NCBI GenBank assembly: GCA_041483675.1 | Contig: JBGPGE010000001.1 | Location: 68,192 to 132,191, forward strand | Direction: 5' to 3' | From: 2-12-FULL-60-19 sp041483675 | Lineage (GTDB): Bacteria; Desulfobacterota; Binatia; UBA9968 | DNA length: 64,000 nucleotides | Part shown: in pieces, positions 15,953 through 23,826 of the stretch | Numbering within the stretch: position 1 is the stretch's first letter | How the letters are laid out: each line of letters begins with the position of its first letter | Made by a program: the position numbers and the translations under genes | The notes under the pieces: generated by a model | Told to the model about the DNA's origin: nothing | Databases searched by the model: none | The model's input: the letters and a program-made list of their open reading frames with translations, nothing else

Positions 15953-15968
15953 AGCAATGGCTGTGCCA
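15953..15968 (-). promoter_or_regulatory. Sigma-54 promoter of the fliL-to-fliA operon
   Basis: Minus strand TGGCACAGCCATTGCT: near-perfect match to TGGCACG-N4-TTGCW with GG-N10-GC spacing. The C of GC is 18 nt before the fliL ATG, so transcription starting 12 nt downstream leaves a 6-nt leader without a ribosome site. Confidence 0.75.
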
Positions 15969-16007
15969 ACGCGCCGAAAGCGGAAAAACTTCCGGGAGGG
16001 GCTGGAA

Positions 16008-16061
16008 AACGTTCAAGCAGTTCAAGACGTTAAGCGCCTTGAGCTAATTGAACGCGTTGAC
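16008..16061 (-). repeat. Period-9 tandem repeat upstream of fliL
   Basis: Plus-strand units AACGTTCAA, GCAGTTCAA, GACGTTAAG, CGCCTTGAG, CTAATTGAA, CGCGTTGAC. Six units of 9 nt with a TTCAA/TTGAA-like core. Confidence 0.8.
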
Positions 16062-16205
16062 TGAGCGGAACTGGGGGCAAAAAATTCCCGTCAGGAAGGC
16101 CGGTTGGGTGTCAGGGTTTTGACGGAGCGGCGGGAACTAAACCATTCTGGGATATAAGCCGAGGGATTCAAAACCGTCGACTGGAAGTCGGCTACTTCGC
16201 ATTCC

Positions 16206-16292
16206 GTCATTCCCGCGAACGCGGGAATCCAGTCTTTGTGTCATCGACCCCTCCAAATCACCACCCTGGATGCCCGCGTTCGCGGGCATGAC
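16206..16292. repeat. Double-hairpin intergenic element, GTCATTCC family (copy 2)
   Basis: GTCATTCCCGCGAACGCGGG followed by AATCCAG, a 44-nt spacer, then CTGGATGCCCGCG-TTC-GCGGGCATGAC. It has the same plan as 12141-12229 and 51423-51503. Confidence 0.85.
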
Positions 16293-16345
16293 GAACTCTT
16301 GGTTTGCGTGGAGGCGAGGGGTTTCCACCATCCCCGAGGAAGATA

Positions 16346-17707
16346 TCAGGCCAACTGCCGCTCAACGGTTTGAATCTTTTCCAGGAGGCACGACAGGTGA
16401 AAGGGCTTGGGAACGTATTCATCGGCGCCCAGCTCCAGCACCTTTTTCTTGTCGCCTTCCGCCGCTCCGGCGGAAATCACGATGATGTAGGGGCGTTGCT
16501 CGCGCGCCACACCCTTCAAACGCCGCAACAATCCGAAGCCGTCGATTCCCGGCAGGAGTAGATCCAGCACCAGCAGGTGAACCTCTTCCTTGGCGAGAAT
16601 GGCGAGCGCGCTCTCGCCGTCGCCGGCGGTGCGGACATGATATCCGGAGCGCATAAAATAAAGCCCCAGGACTTCGAGCAGCGAGCCATGATCCTCCACC
16701 ACCAGGATCGTCAGTTTTTTCCCGGAGACTTTCCCCGGCGCGCGGCCGCGAACCCGGCCCGGACCGGGAAATTGAATGAGCCGGCCTTTGGCCTTGCCGG
16801 CGGCCTGGAAAAGCGCCGGCGCCGACGCGTCCGGGGGCGGCTCGACGAAGCCGAACATCTCGCGCACTCCCATGACCTCGCGCTGGATCCGCTTGACCGT
16901 CTGGAGCGAGCCTTCTTCGCTTTGAGACAAGAGCGCCCACTCTTCCGCAAGCGGCTGGCCGTTTTCCAAGATCTCCAGCCGGGCGCCGGTCCCGGCGCCG
17001 AAGTGGTCGGCGATGCGAATGCAGGCCAGAGTCTTTTTGAGCAGCGGATCGGCGTCGGGCGGCACAGCCGCCAGCGGGGTGTGATGGTATTGGATCGTTT
17101 GCCGGATCAGCAGCGGGAGGTCGGCATGCCGCGCCCAGACCTCGCCCGCGACGCAGTGATCGGCGCCGAAAATTCTGCTCTCGGCCTCGGTCAGTGAGAT
17201 GCCTTCGGTCGCCGCAAGCTTAAGCGCCGCGTGAAACTCTTCTCTGAAGTGACGGTAACAGAGGACCCGGCCCGCGTCGTGAAGAAACCCGGCGACGAAG
17301 GCCATCGGCAAGGGGCTGACGCCGTCGGCGGCGCCGACCCGGCTCGCGATCAGCGCGCAAGCGAGGGAATGATCCCAGAGATCCCGCAACCGGCCGCCCT
17401 CGCCCGACATCTCTTCCGGTTCGATAACGTCGAAATCGTACAGCGTGAGTCCCAAGGCCAGCGCCTTAACGGCGGGAAAACCGAGCGCGGTGACCGCCTG
17501 GGAGACCGTGTTGAGCCGCCGCGGCAGGCCGTTGACCGAGCCGGCGAGAAACAGAAATCGCACGCTGAACAGCCGGTCGCTGCCGATCACCTCAGCGAAG
17601 CTCTGCGCCCACGCGCGCTCGTCCTTGGCGACCTCCAGAATCCTATGACTAATAGGCGAGGACAGACCTTCAGACATGCGCTCGAATACTTCCTGGGCGT
17701 TGATCAC
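16346..17707 (-). CDS. HDOD-domain protein with C-terminal receiver domain
   Basis: 453 residues. Residues 1-260 carry an HDOD domain (SSPISHRILEVAKDE, then FSVRFLFLAGSVNGLPRRLNTVSQAVTALGFPAVKALALG, and FVAGFLHDAGRVLCYRHF with HD-like residues). After a linker, residues 330-450 are a receiver domain (LTILVVEDHGSLLEVL, LLVLDLLLPGIDGFGLLRRL, VPKPF). HDOD proteins act in signalling and gene control, often of motility; the exact target is unknown. The start is GTG at 17707 with GAGG 8 nt upstream. A sigma-28 promoter (17727-17753) places it in the late flagellar regulon, back to back with motA. Confidence 0.85.
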   Translation of the reverse strand: MINAQEVFERMSEGLSSPISHRILEVAKDERAWAQSFAEVIGSDRLFSVRFLFLAGSVNGLPRRLNTVSQAVTALGFPAVKALALGLTLYDFDVIEPEEMSGEGGRLRDLWDHSLACALIASRVGAADGVSPLPMAFVAGFLHDAGRVLCYRHFREEFHAALKLAATEGISLTEAESRIFGADHCVAGEVWARHADLPLLIRQTIQYHHTPLAAVPPDADPLLKKTLACIRIADHFGAGTGARLEILENGQPLAEEWALLSQSEEGSLQTVKRIQREVMGVREMFGFVEPPPDASAPALFQAAGKAKGRLIQFPGPGRVRGRAPGKVSGKKLTILVVEDHGSLLEVLGLYFMRSGYHVRTAGDGESALAILAKEEVHLLVLDLLLPGIDGFGLLRRLKGVAREQRPYIIVISAGAAEGDKKKVLELGADEYVPKPFHLSCLLEKIQTVERQLA

Positions 17708-17726
17708 GTGGAGTGCCTCGTATGTC

Positions 17727-17753
17727 TTGTCGGCAGATTCGGCCGAACCTTTA
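17727..17753 (-). promoter_or_regulatory. Sigma-28 promoter of the HDOD-REC gene
   Basis: Minus strand -35 TAAAGGTT, 11-nt spacer, -10 GCCGACAA; 13 of 16 positions fit the FliA consensus. It is divergent from and only 8 nt away from the motA promoter. Confidence 0.8.
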
Positions 17754-17761
17754 ACCCCGGC

Positions 17762-17788
17762 TAAAGGTTTTCCTTGCGGCGGCGATTT
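17762..17788 (+). promoter_or_regulatory. Probable sigma-28 promoter of motA-motB
   Basis: Plus strand TAAAGGTT, 11-nt spacer, GGCGATTT. The -35 box equals the divergent one and the -10 is weaker (5 of 8). It lies 26 nt before the motA ATG. Confidence 0.65.
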
Positions 17789-17813
17789 ACTACACGAAGA
17801 GGTATATCATCCC

Positions 17814-18692
17814 ATGTTTCCTTTGATCGGCTTTATACTGGTCTTCGGCGCGGTGCTGGGGGGCTTTATGGAGGCGGGCGGCCCGCCGGCCGTGCTCCTG
17901 CAGATCGCCGAATTCATCGTCATTGGCGGGGCGGCCATCGGCAGCCTGCTGATCTCCGCGCCGGGCAAGGTACTCGGGGCGCTGGCCAGAGGGCTCAAGC
18001 GGGCGCTGATGGGCTCGGGCTACACCAAGGACCAGTACATGGAGCTGTTTCACCTCCTCTACGAGGTCTTCTCGATCATGCGAAAAAACGGCGAGATGGC
18101 GCTCGAAAAAGACGTGGACGATCCGCTCAACAGCGCGGTCTTTTCAAAATATCCGGCGTTTCTCGCCAACCCCGACGCGCGAAATATGCTTTGCGATTCC
18201 CTCCGTCTGGTCATCAGCGGCTCCGCCAATCCGTCGGAGCTGGCTCACCTGATGGACGAGGAGCTGGCCACGCACGAAGAGGAGAGCCGCCGGCCCGTCG
18301 CCCTGCTCGCCAAAGTGGCCGACGCGCTGCCCGGTCTGGGAATCGTCGCCGCGGTGCTCGGCGTCATTATCGCCATGGCCTCGGTCGATCAGGGATCGGC
18401 TGTCGTCGGCCATAAAATCGCCGGCGCATTGGTCGGAACTTTCCTCGGCGTGTTTCTATCCTACGGCCTGGTTCAGCCGCTGGCGACCAAGCTGGAGCTG
18501 CTGTGCCAGGAGGAGGGGAGATATCTGGAGTGCATCAAGACCGGCCTGCTCGCCAATCTTCAGGGAGCGGCGCCGATCATCGCCATCGAGTACGCGCGCC
18601 GGGTGATGTTCAGCGGCGAGCGCCCTTCCGCCCTCGAGCTTGAACAGGAGTGCAGAGGGGGCGGCGGCCGGGCGGAGCCGAAGGAGGCCTAA
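17814..18692 (+). CDS. motA: Flagellar motor stator protein MotA
   Basis: 292 residues from the ATG at 17814 (GAAGAGGT 11 nt upstream). Four membrane helices; the torque loop between helices 2 and 3 (about 70-190) has GYTKDQYMELFHLLYEVFSIMRKNGEMALEKDVDDP. The proton-channel Pro segment DALPGLGIVAAVLGVIIAMASV is intact, as is the cytoplasmic end EYARRVMFSGERPSALELE. MotA forms the five-subunit ring of the stator. It is cotranscribed with motB. Confidence 0.96.
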   Translation: MFPLIGFILVFGAVLGGFMEAGGPPAVLLQIAEFIVIGGAAIGSLLISAPGKVLGALARGLKRALMGSGYTKDQYMELFHLLYEVFSIMRKNGEMALEKDVDDPLNSAVFSKYPAFLANPDARNMLCDSLRLVISGSANPSELAHLMDEELATHEEESRRPVALLAKVADALPGLGIVAAVLGVIIAMASVDQGSAVVGHKIAGALVGTFLGVFLSYGLVQPLATKLELLCQEEGRYLECIKTGLLANLQGAAPIIAIEYARRVMFSGERPSALELEQECRGGGGRAEPKEA

Positions 18693-18695
18693 CCG

Positions 18696-19517
18696 GTGCG
18701 CCGAGCCAAAACCAAAGGCAACGACGATCGGAAAATCGTTATCAAAAAGGTCCGAAGCCGGCACGGCGGCCACGCGAGCGGCGCCTGGAAAGTAGCCTAT
18801 GCGGACTTCGTGACCTCCTTGATGGCGCTCTTTATCGTGCTGTGGATCCTCGCGGCTGGCGACCAGCAGTTGAAGGCCGGCGTCGCGCAGTACTTCCGCG
18901 ATCCGGGGGTGTTTGAAAATTCGGCGGGGTTGATTCCGATAGCACGCCAGGGTGAACAGGCGGTGTTGAAAACCGGCGGCGAGTCGTTGCGGGGATTACA
19001 GGAGGGATTGGAAGAGGATCTCCGCGCGCTACAGGAATACAGTTCGATCCAAGAGCAGATCTCACTCCGTCTGACCTCCGACGGATTGTTGATCGAGCTG
19101 ATCGACACCGACAGCCAGGCGTTTTTCGATCTCAGCAGCGCCGAGCTGAAGCCGGTCCTCCGGCGCGTTCTGGCGGTGATCGTGGAGCGGATCAAAGAGC
19201 TGCCCAACACAATTGCGATCAGCGGCCACACCGACGCCCGGCAATATCACAACCGGGCCTTCTACTCGAACTGGGAGCTGTCGACCGCGCGGGCGCACAA
19301 CGCCCGCCGCGCGATGGAAGATCTCAGCTTTCCCGCCGCGCGCGTCGAGCGCGTGGTCGGCTACGCCGATCGTCTGCCGCTCTCGCCTGACGATCCCCTC
19401 GACCCCGCCAACCGCCGCATCAGCATTTTAGTTTTAAAAGAGCTCGAGCCGGTGAAAAACGCCGCCGCGACCGAGGAACAGAATCCGGTCGTCGCCGCCC
19501 GCGCCTCGTTTCACTAA
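18696..19517 (+). CDS. motB: Flagellar motor stator protein MotB
   Basis: 273 residues from a GTG at 18696 with AAGGAGG 8 nt upstream. A basic N-terminus is followed by the single membrane helix with the essential Asp at position 37 (AYADFVTSLMALFIVLWILAAG). A plug/linker leads to a C-terminal OmpA-like peptidoglycan-binding domain (AISGHTDARQYHNRAFYSNWELSTARAHNARRAM). It anchors the stator and conducts protons. It starts 3 nt after motA. Confidence 0.96.
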   Translation: MRRAKTKGNDDRKIVIKKVRSRHGGHASGAWKVAYADFVTSLMALFIVLWILAAGDQQLKAGVAQYFRDPGVFENSAGLIPIARQGEQAVLKTGGESLRGLQEGLEEDLRALQEYSSIQEQISLRLTSDGLLIELIDTDSQAFFDLSSAELKPVLRRVLAVIVERIKELPNTIAISGHTDARQYHNRAFYSNWELSTARAHNARRAMEDLSFPAARVERVVGYADRLPLSPDDPLDPANRRISILVLKELEPVKNAAATEEQNPVVAARASFH

Positions 19518-19523
19518 AAACGT

Positions 19524-19572
19524 CCCATCGCGCATCGTGCGTCCCGCATCGCGCATCCCAGATGCTCTATCC
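19524..19572 (+). repeat. Heptamer tandem repeat downstream of motB
   Basis: Units CATCGCG, CATCGTG, CGTCCCG, CATCGCG, CATCCCA, GATGCTC, TATCCTC. It begins 7 nt after the motB stop. Confidence 0.75.
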
Positions 19573-19665
19573 TCATCCCTCTTATTAGTTTCCCCTTGCG
19601 ACTTTACCCGCAACTCGCTACACTCCGCCGAACCCGATTCTGCCGCAAAGTCCAAGGAGGCGGTT

Positions 19666-20214
19666 ATGCCAGGTCGAGAGGCGGTCCCCATCGAAAGTGC
19701 GATCATGTTAGTCCGAGGCCAACGAGTTATCCTCGCCTCCGATCTGGCGCGGATTTACGGCGTCGAGACCCGCGCGCTCAATCAAGCGGTCAAGCGAAAC
19801 ATCCACAAGTTTCCCGAGGATTTTATGTTCAGGCTGACGCGCGGCGAAGCGGAGGATATCGCCGGTTCAAGATCACAATCTGTGACCTTGAAGCGAGGGG
19901 CAAACGTTAAATACCTTCCGTTCGCCTTTACCGAGCACGGCGCGATCATGGCGGCAAACGTACTCAGCAGTCCTCGTGCGGTGCAGATGAGCGTCTTTGT
20001 CGTGAGAGCCTTTGTACGACTGCGTCAACTGGTCGCCACCCATAAAAAGATAGCAGCCAAATTAGCCGAGTTGGAGCGAAAAGTAGCGGCTCACGATTCG
20101 CACATCGGGTCCTTGTTCGACGCGATACGGCAGTTGATGGCGCCGCCCGAGTCCAAGAAACGGAAGATTGGATTTTTGGTTTCCGAACGGCCGACGCGAT
20201 ATGGCACGAGATAG
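19666..20214 (+). CDS. ORF6N-domain (KilA-N-like) DNA-binding protein
   Basis: 182 residues from the ATG at 19666 (AAGGAGG 5 nt upstream). Residues 5-95 are an ORF6N domain (ESAIMLVRGQRVILASDLARIYGVETRALNQAVKRNIHKFPEDFMFRLTR, then LPFAFTEHGAIMAANVL), followed by a coiled coil. These domains are common in phage and mobile-element genes and as lone chromosomal genes. The gene is unrelated to motility and has more A/T-ending codons than its neighbours, suggesting insertion between motB and fliN. No transposase or att-like repeat is visible beside it. Confidence 0.85.
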   Translation: MPGREAVPIESAIMLVRGQRVILASDLARIYGVETRALNQAVKRNIHKFPEDFMFRLTRGEAEDIAGSRSQSVTLKRGANVKYLPFAFTEHGAIMAANVLSSPRAVQMSVFVVRAFVRLRQLVATHKKIAAKLAELERKVAAHDSHIGSLFDAIRQLMAPPESKKRKIGFLVSERPTRYGTR

Positions 20215-20276
20215 GGGTTCACTTCGACGTTTCGGGAATTCTCAAAACGTGGAAGCGTCATCCGGGATCATGCTCT

Positions 20277-20376
20277 TGCCTCCGGCCTCCTGCCTCCGGT
20301 CTTGTCCGGTGCCATGTCTGGTGCCAGGCTCAGGAATTCCTAAAGGCCAATTCCTAATCCCTAATTCCTACCTTAG
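20277..20376. repeat. Heptamer repeats between the ORF6N gene and fliN
   Basis: Two adjoining tracts of 7-nt units: TGCCTCC, GGCCTCC, TGCCTCC, GGTCTTG, TCCGGTG (20277 on), and AATTCCT, AAAGGCC, AATTCCT, AATCCCT, AATTCCT, ACCTTAG (20335-20376), the latter running into the fliN stop. Confidence 0.75.
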
Positions 20377-20700
20377 ATTTTCCAGCCTTCGCTCGGGGCT
20401 GATCACGTCCACGATGCGCATCGCGAACTTGTCTTTCATGATCACCGCCTCTCCCCTGGCCATCAAGCGGTTGTTGACGTAAATATCCAGCGGCTCGCCG
20501 ACGGTCTGGGTCAGCTCCACCACCGAGCCTTGGGTCAGCTTGAGGAGGTTCTCGATGGTCATCCGGGTGCGGCCAAGCTCGACGGTCACCTGCAAGGGAA
20601 CGTCTAGCAAGAGCGAGAGATCGACCTGTCGCGACGGCTCCTGATTGTCGCCGTTCGTTTTTGCCTGTTCCATGACGTTTTCTCCGTCCTTGTTTTCCAT
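20368..20700 (-). CDS. fliN: Flagellar motor switch protein FliN
   Basis: 110 residues: a polar N-terminus and the C-terminal SpoA-type domain VDLSLLLDVPLQVTVELGRTRMTIENLLKLTQGSVVELTQTVGEPLDIYVNNRLMARGEAVIMKDKFAMRIVDVI, near-consensus FliN. It forms the lower C-ring and binds CheY-P and FliH. A second Met (residue 10) is an alternative start. It follows fliM by 21 nt. Confidence 0.97.
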   Translation of the reverse strand: MENKDGENVMEQAKTNGDNQEPSRQVDLSLLLDVPLQVTVELGRTRMTIENLLKLTQGSVVELTQTVGEPLDIYVNNRLMARGEAVIMKDKFAMRIVDVISPERRLENLR

Positions 20701-20721
20701 TGCTGAGCCGGCCCGAAGCCC

Positions 20722-21726
20722 CTACGACTGCGCAATGCGGTCCGAAACCATGAATACTTTGTTGCCTTCTTTTTGCGCGCCGCGGCCCGAAAATTTGGGC
20801 TTGCCCTCGACCCACAACTCGATCTGATCGAGTCCCTGCCGGTTGAGTTGTATCATGTCGCCGGGGCACATCCGTAAAATATCCCTGAGCTTCATATCGA
20901 TCACGCTGACCACCGCCTGGACGCCGACTTCGGCGCCGAGCAGCGGAAGTTGCGGACGGCTGACCATCCCCTCGCCCTCCTCGGAGGCCTGGAGCGGCGA
21001 CTTGAGCTGCTCGCGCAGCTCTTCGATCGACGAGAGCGGAAAACAGAAAAGAATATTCCCCGTCACCTGCGCCATATCGACCCGGTAGTTGGCCACGACC
21101 ATCACGTCGCCCATGCCCGAGGCGCCGAGAAGATAAGGATTCATCTCCGAGCGGATGTAATGGCCCGTGAGCTGGATGATCGGCTGCCACGCCCACTCCA
21201 TGCCGTGGAGCATCTTGGTCACGAACTTGCCGAGAAAGCTGGTTTCGATCGGCGTAAAATCGCGCCCTTCGACTTTCGCCAGGCGCTGCCCGCTGCCGCC
21301 GAAGAAGATATCGACCATCGCATAGGCGAGACGCGCTTCGAGCACGAAGACGCCCAGGCCGCGCAGCGGCTCCAGGCGCACCACGTGGATGCTGCTGGGC
21401 AGAGGGAATCGCTTGATCAGGTTTTCGTAGAGGATAACGTCCATGTCCTCGAAGCCGGCATCCACCGATTTGCCCAACTCCGAAGCGAACAGGCTATGCA
21501 GCCGGCGGGTGAATTTATTTAAGATGATTTCCAGACCGGGCAGCCGGCCGCGGGCCGTGATCTCGCTGCGGATAAAGTTATAGGGCTTGAGATCTCCGTT
21601 CGGGGTCGCCGCGGCGCCTTTGGGCGCGGCGGGCTGCTCCGCGGGCGGCTTGCCGACCTCGACCGCCTCCTCGGCAATGCCTCGCAATAGGGAATCGACG
21701 TCGTCCTGGGAGAGAACCTGTTTCAT
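20722..21726 (-). CDS. fliM: Flagellar motor switch protein FliM
   Basis: 334 residues. The N-terminal CheY-binding peptide is recognisable (MKQVLSQDDVDSLLRGI, close to the LSQxEIDALL consensus). The middle CheC-like domain (ITARGRLPGLEIILNKFTRRLHSLFASELGKSVDAGFEDMDVILYENLIKRFPLPSSIHVVRLEPLRGLGVFVLEARLAYAMVDIFFGGSG) and the C-terminal FliN-like domain follow. FliM links CheY-P to motor reversal. A sigma-54 promoter lies about 113 nt upstream. Confidence 0.97.
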   Translation of the reverse strand: MKQVLSQDDVDSLLRGIAEEAVEVGKPPAEQPAAPKGAAATPNGDLKPYNFIRSEITARGRLPGLEIILNKFTRRLHSLFASELGKSVDAGFEDMDVILYENLIKRFPLPSSIHVVRLEPLRGLGVFVLEARLAYAMVDIFFGGSGQRLAKVEGRDFTPIETSFLGKFVTKMLHGMEWAWQPIIQLTGHYIRSEMNPYLLGASGMGDVMVVANYRVDMAQVTGNILFCFPLSSIEELREQLKSPLQASEEGEGMVSRPQLPLLGAEVGVQAVVSVIDMKLRDILRMCPGDMIQLNRQGLDQIELWVEGKPKFSGRGAQKEGNKVFMVSDRIAQS

Positions 21727-21838
21727 CTTTTGTCGCTCACGCCTCCGTCAAAGATCTGACGCATCCGCCGACTTTCCGTCCCCCAAACCCGGCAAAACCT
21801 AACCGTAACGCGGCTATTCGTTCGTGCTTCAGTGTCTC

Positions 21839-21854
21839 AGCAAAAGCGGTGCCA
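21839..21854 (-). promoter_or_regulatory. Sigma-54 promoter of fliM-fliN
   Basis: Minus strand TGGCACCGCTTTTGCT, 6/7 in the -24 box and a full TTGCT -12 box, GG-N10-GC spacing. The predicted leader to the fliM ATG is about 102 nt, unlike the 6-nt leaders at fliL and fliK. Confidence 0.7.
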
Positions 21855-21861
21855 GCCATTT

Positions 21862-21898
21862 TGAACAATGTTGAACCACTTGAACGCATTGAACCATT
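21862..21898 (-). repeat. TTGAAC-type tandem repeat upstream of fliM
   Basis: TTGAACAATG, TTGAACCAC, TTGAACGCA, TTGAACCA on the plus strand, spacing 8-10 nt. It has the same core as the tracts at 46370-46412 and 46621-46660. Confidence 0.75.
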
Positions 21899-21951
21899 CA
21901 GCCTCACCCCCTCCGCCTCGCCAGGGAAGCCGGTGCCCGGTCGTAGATCCC

Positions 21952-21994
21952 GCGCATCCGATACCGCCGGTGGGAATAAGCAGCTACCCATTGC
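21952..21994. repeat. 43-nt intergenic element (copy 1)
   Basis: From GCGCATCCGATACCGCC to AGCTACCCATTGC. The same sequence with 3 changes recurs at 63958-64000, at the window edge. Copy 1 is bracketed by CCCGCGCA and TGCGCGGG, which can pair. Confidence 0.75.
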
Positions 21995-22036
21995 GCGGGC
22001 TCGGAGAGCGGGCGGCGGCTTCCCTGCTCTCCCCCC

Positions 22037-23086
22037 CTACGCCGCCGCCAGCCTTGCCACCGTGTCCGCGATCTTACCCAAGCCCACAACTTCGCCGACG
22101 CCGCCCAGCGCGATCGCCTCGCGCGGCATGCCGAAGACCACGCTGCTGGCCTCGTCCTGGGCGATCGTCCGGGCGCCGGCCTGCCGCATCGCCACTAGGC
22201 CGCGCGCGCCGTCGTCTCCCATGCCGGTCATGATCACTCCGACGGCGTTCCGCCCCAGGCGCCGGGCACAGGAGTGAAACAGCACGTCGACCGAGGGGCG
22301 ATGACGGTTCACCGCCTCGCCCATAAAAACTTCGACGTTGTAGTTCGCGCCGTTGCGGTTGACCTGCATGTGGTAGTTGCCGGGGGCGATCAGCGCATGG
22401 CCCGGCAGAATCCGGTCGCCGTCGCGCGCCTCCTGCACGCGGATCTGGCAAAGCTTATCGAGCCGCTGGGCGAAAGCGCGGGTGAAATTCTCCGGCATGT
22501 GCTGGACGATCACGACGCCCGGCGAATCCGCCGGCAGCGCGGTAAGCACCTCGCGCAGCGCCTCCGTGCCGCCGGTGGAGGCGCCGATGGCGACGACCTT
22601 TTGCGTGCTGGTCGCCATCGCCTCGTTGCGCAGCGCTTTCAAGCGCGCCTCGCCGGCGGGCGCGAGCTTCAGCGGCGGTCTCAGCTTCGCCCGGGCCGCG
22701 ACTTTGATTTTGGCGATGATTTCGTCGATCCGCTCGACCGTGCCGTTCTTGATATCGATCTTCGGCTTGGTGACGAAGTCGATCGCGCCCAGCTCCAGCG
22801 CGCGGAGCGTCGTTTCGCATCCCTGCTCGGTCAACGAGGAGACCATCAGCACGGGCGTCGGCCTGGCGCGCATGAGCCGCTCCAAAAACGCCAGCCCGTC
22901 CATGCGCGGCATCTCGACATCGAGCGTCAGCACGTCGGGCCTGAGCGCCTTGATTTTATCCCACGCCGCATAAGGATCGGCGGCGGACCCGACCACCTCC
23001 AGGCCCGGGTCATGCGACAGCAAGCTGGTGAGCAGCTGGCGGATCAGCGCCGAGTCGTCGACAATCAAAACTTTGGTCTTCTCCAT
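22037..23086 (-). CDS. cheB: Chemotaxis methylesterase/deamidase CheB
   Basis: 349 residues. Receiver domain 1-125 with phospho-acceptor D56 (VLTLDVEMPRMDG); linker; methylesterase domain from about 160 with catalytic S170 (AIGASTGGTEAL), H196 (VQHMPENFT) and Asp at 291-292 (GMGDDGA). It removes methyl groups from chemoreceptors when phosphorylated by CheA. It is the last gene of the che region, separated from cheD by a heptamer-repeat spacer (23087-23259). Confidence 0.97.
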   Translation of the reverse strand: MEKTKVLIVDDSALIRQLLTSLLSHDPGLEVVGSAADPYAAWDKIKALRPDVLTLDVEMPRMDGLAFLERLMRARPTPVLMVSSLTEQGCETTLRALELGAIDFVTKPKIDIKNGTVERIDEIIAKIKVAARAKLRPPLKLAPAGEARLKALRNEAMATSTQKVVAIGASTGGTEALREVLTALPADSPGVVIVQHMPENFTRAFAQRLDKLCQIRVQEARDGDRILPGHALIAPGNYHMQVNRNGANYNVEVFMGEAVNRHRPSVDVLFHSCARRLGRNAVGVIMTGMGDDGARGLVAMRQAGARTIAQDEASSVVFGMPREAIALGGVGEVVGLGKIADTVARLAAA

Positions 23087-23144
23087 TTCAGTCTGTCTTT
23101 CAACTCTCTGCCTTCAGCGGTCAGTCAAGTCAGTGCTGAGTAAC

Positions 23145-23250
23145 GAGTCCTGAGTGCTGAGAGGAAAAGACCGGAGACCGGTCTCCTGTCAGCCTTAACC
23201 TCAGCACTCATCGCTCAGCACTCAGCACTGTCTTCGTCCTCGTTACTCAG
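23145..23250 (-). repeat. Heptamer repeats between cheB and cheD
   Basis: Plus-strand units GAGTCCT, GAGTGCT, GAGAGGA (23145 on), and CAGCACT, CATCGCT, CAGCACT, CAGCACT (23202-23229), with a small palindrome GAGACCGGTCTC between. The two tracts are roughly complementary (GAGTGCT versus AGCACTC). Confidence 0.8.
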
Positions 23251-23259
23251 CACTGTTTT

Positions 23260-23826
23260 TCAGAACAGCGTGACGTTCTCCTCCGGCCGACGGCGCGCGA
23301 CGTCTTTGACCGCCTCGACCCGATAGCGCTCCTCCTCGCCCGCGATCTCGGCGTCCTTTCCGCCCAGAATCCTCAGCAGCACCCTGCCGGCGTGCGTGAA
23401 AAAATGGACCTGTAAGGGATTCACTCCGCCCAGCCGCTGGCTGAGAATCGGAATGCGCTCGGTCGCAAGAAATTCTTTCACGAAGCCGGCGTTTAGCTCC
23501 GGGATGGCCGGGCCGATGCTCTGAATTTGCAGCACGTGCCCCGCGCCGAAGACTTTGGCTCTCAGGCGGCGGCGCTCGCCGCCGAGCTTCATGATCTCGT
23601 TGATCAGCACTTCCATCGCGTTGATCCCGTAGCGCGTCGGCAGATCGCCCCCCTGGTCTCCGGTGGGAAGCATGAAGTGGTTCATGCCGCCGACGTTCGT
23701 CAGCGGATCGAAGAGACAGGCGGAGACGCACGATCCCAAAACGGTGCGCACCACCGCGGGCTCGCGGCTGGCAAAGACCCCACCGATGTGGATGCTCACC
23801 TCCTTGACTCCGGGACTGAGCCCCAT
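23260..23826 (-). CDS. cheD: Chemoreceptor glutamine deamidase CheD
   Basis: 188 residues from the ATG at 23826, which overlaps the cheR TGA stop by one base (TGATG). Catalytic Cys33 (RTVLGSCVSACLFD) and His50 (GGMNHFMLP) are present, and the C-terminal half is typical (AKVFGAGHVLQ, GFVKEFLATERIPILSQRLGGVNPLQVHFFTHAGRVLLR). It converts specific receptor glutamines to glutamates. The frame is open further upstream through cheR, but those starts have no family similarity. Confidence 0.95.
   Translation of the reverse strand: MGLSPGVKEVSIHIGGVFASREPAVVRTVLGSCVSACLFDPLTNVGGMNHFMLPTGDQGGDLPTRYGINAMEVLINEIMKLGGERRRLRAKVFGAGHVLQIQSIGPAIPELNAGFVKEFLATERIPILSQRLGGVNPLQVHFFTHAGRVLLRILGGKDAEIAGEEERYRVEAVKDVARRRPEENVTLF

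Larger units (their letters stand above)
15937..16345. other. Intergenic region between fliL and the HDOD-REC gene
   Basis: 409 nt without a convincing gene. It holds the fliL sigma-54 promoter (15953-15968), a period-9 tandem repeat (16008-16061) and a double-hairpin element (16206-16292). Short open frames here start or end in the repeats and are not supported. Confidence 0.7.
21727..22036. other. Intergenic region between fliM and cheB
   Basis: 310 nt without a supported gene. It contains the fliM sigma-54 promoter (21839-21854), a period-9/10 repeat of the TTGAAC type (21862-21898) and a 43-nt element repeated at the window end (21952-21994). Confidence 0.65.

Noticed and set aside
20277..20376. 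A hairpin terminator for fliN.
   Set aside because: The sequence is explained by heptamer repeats; no stable stem followed by a T-tract on the minus strand was found.
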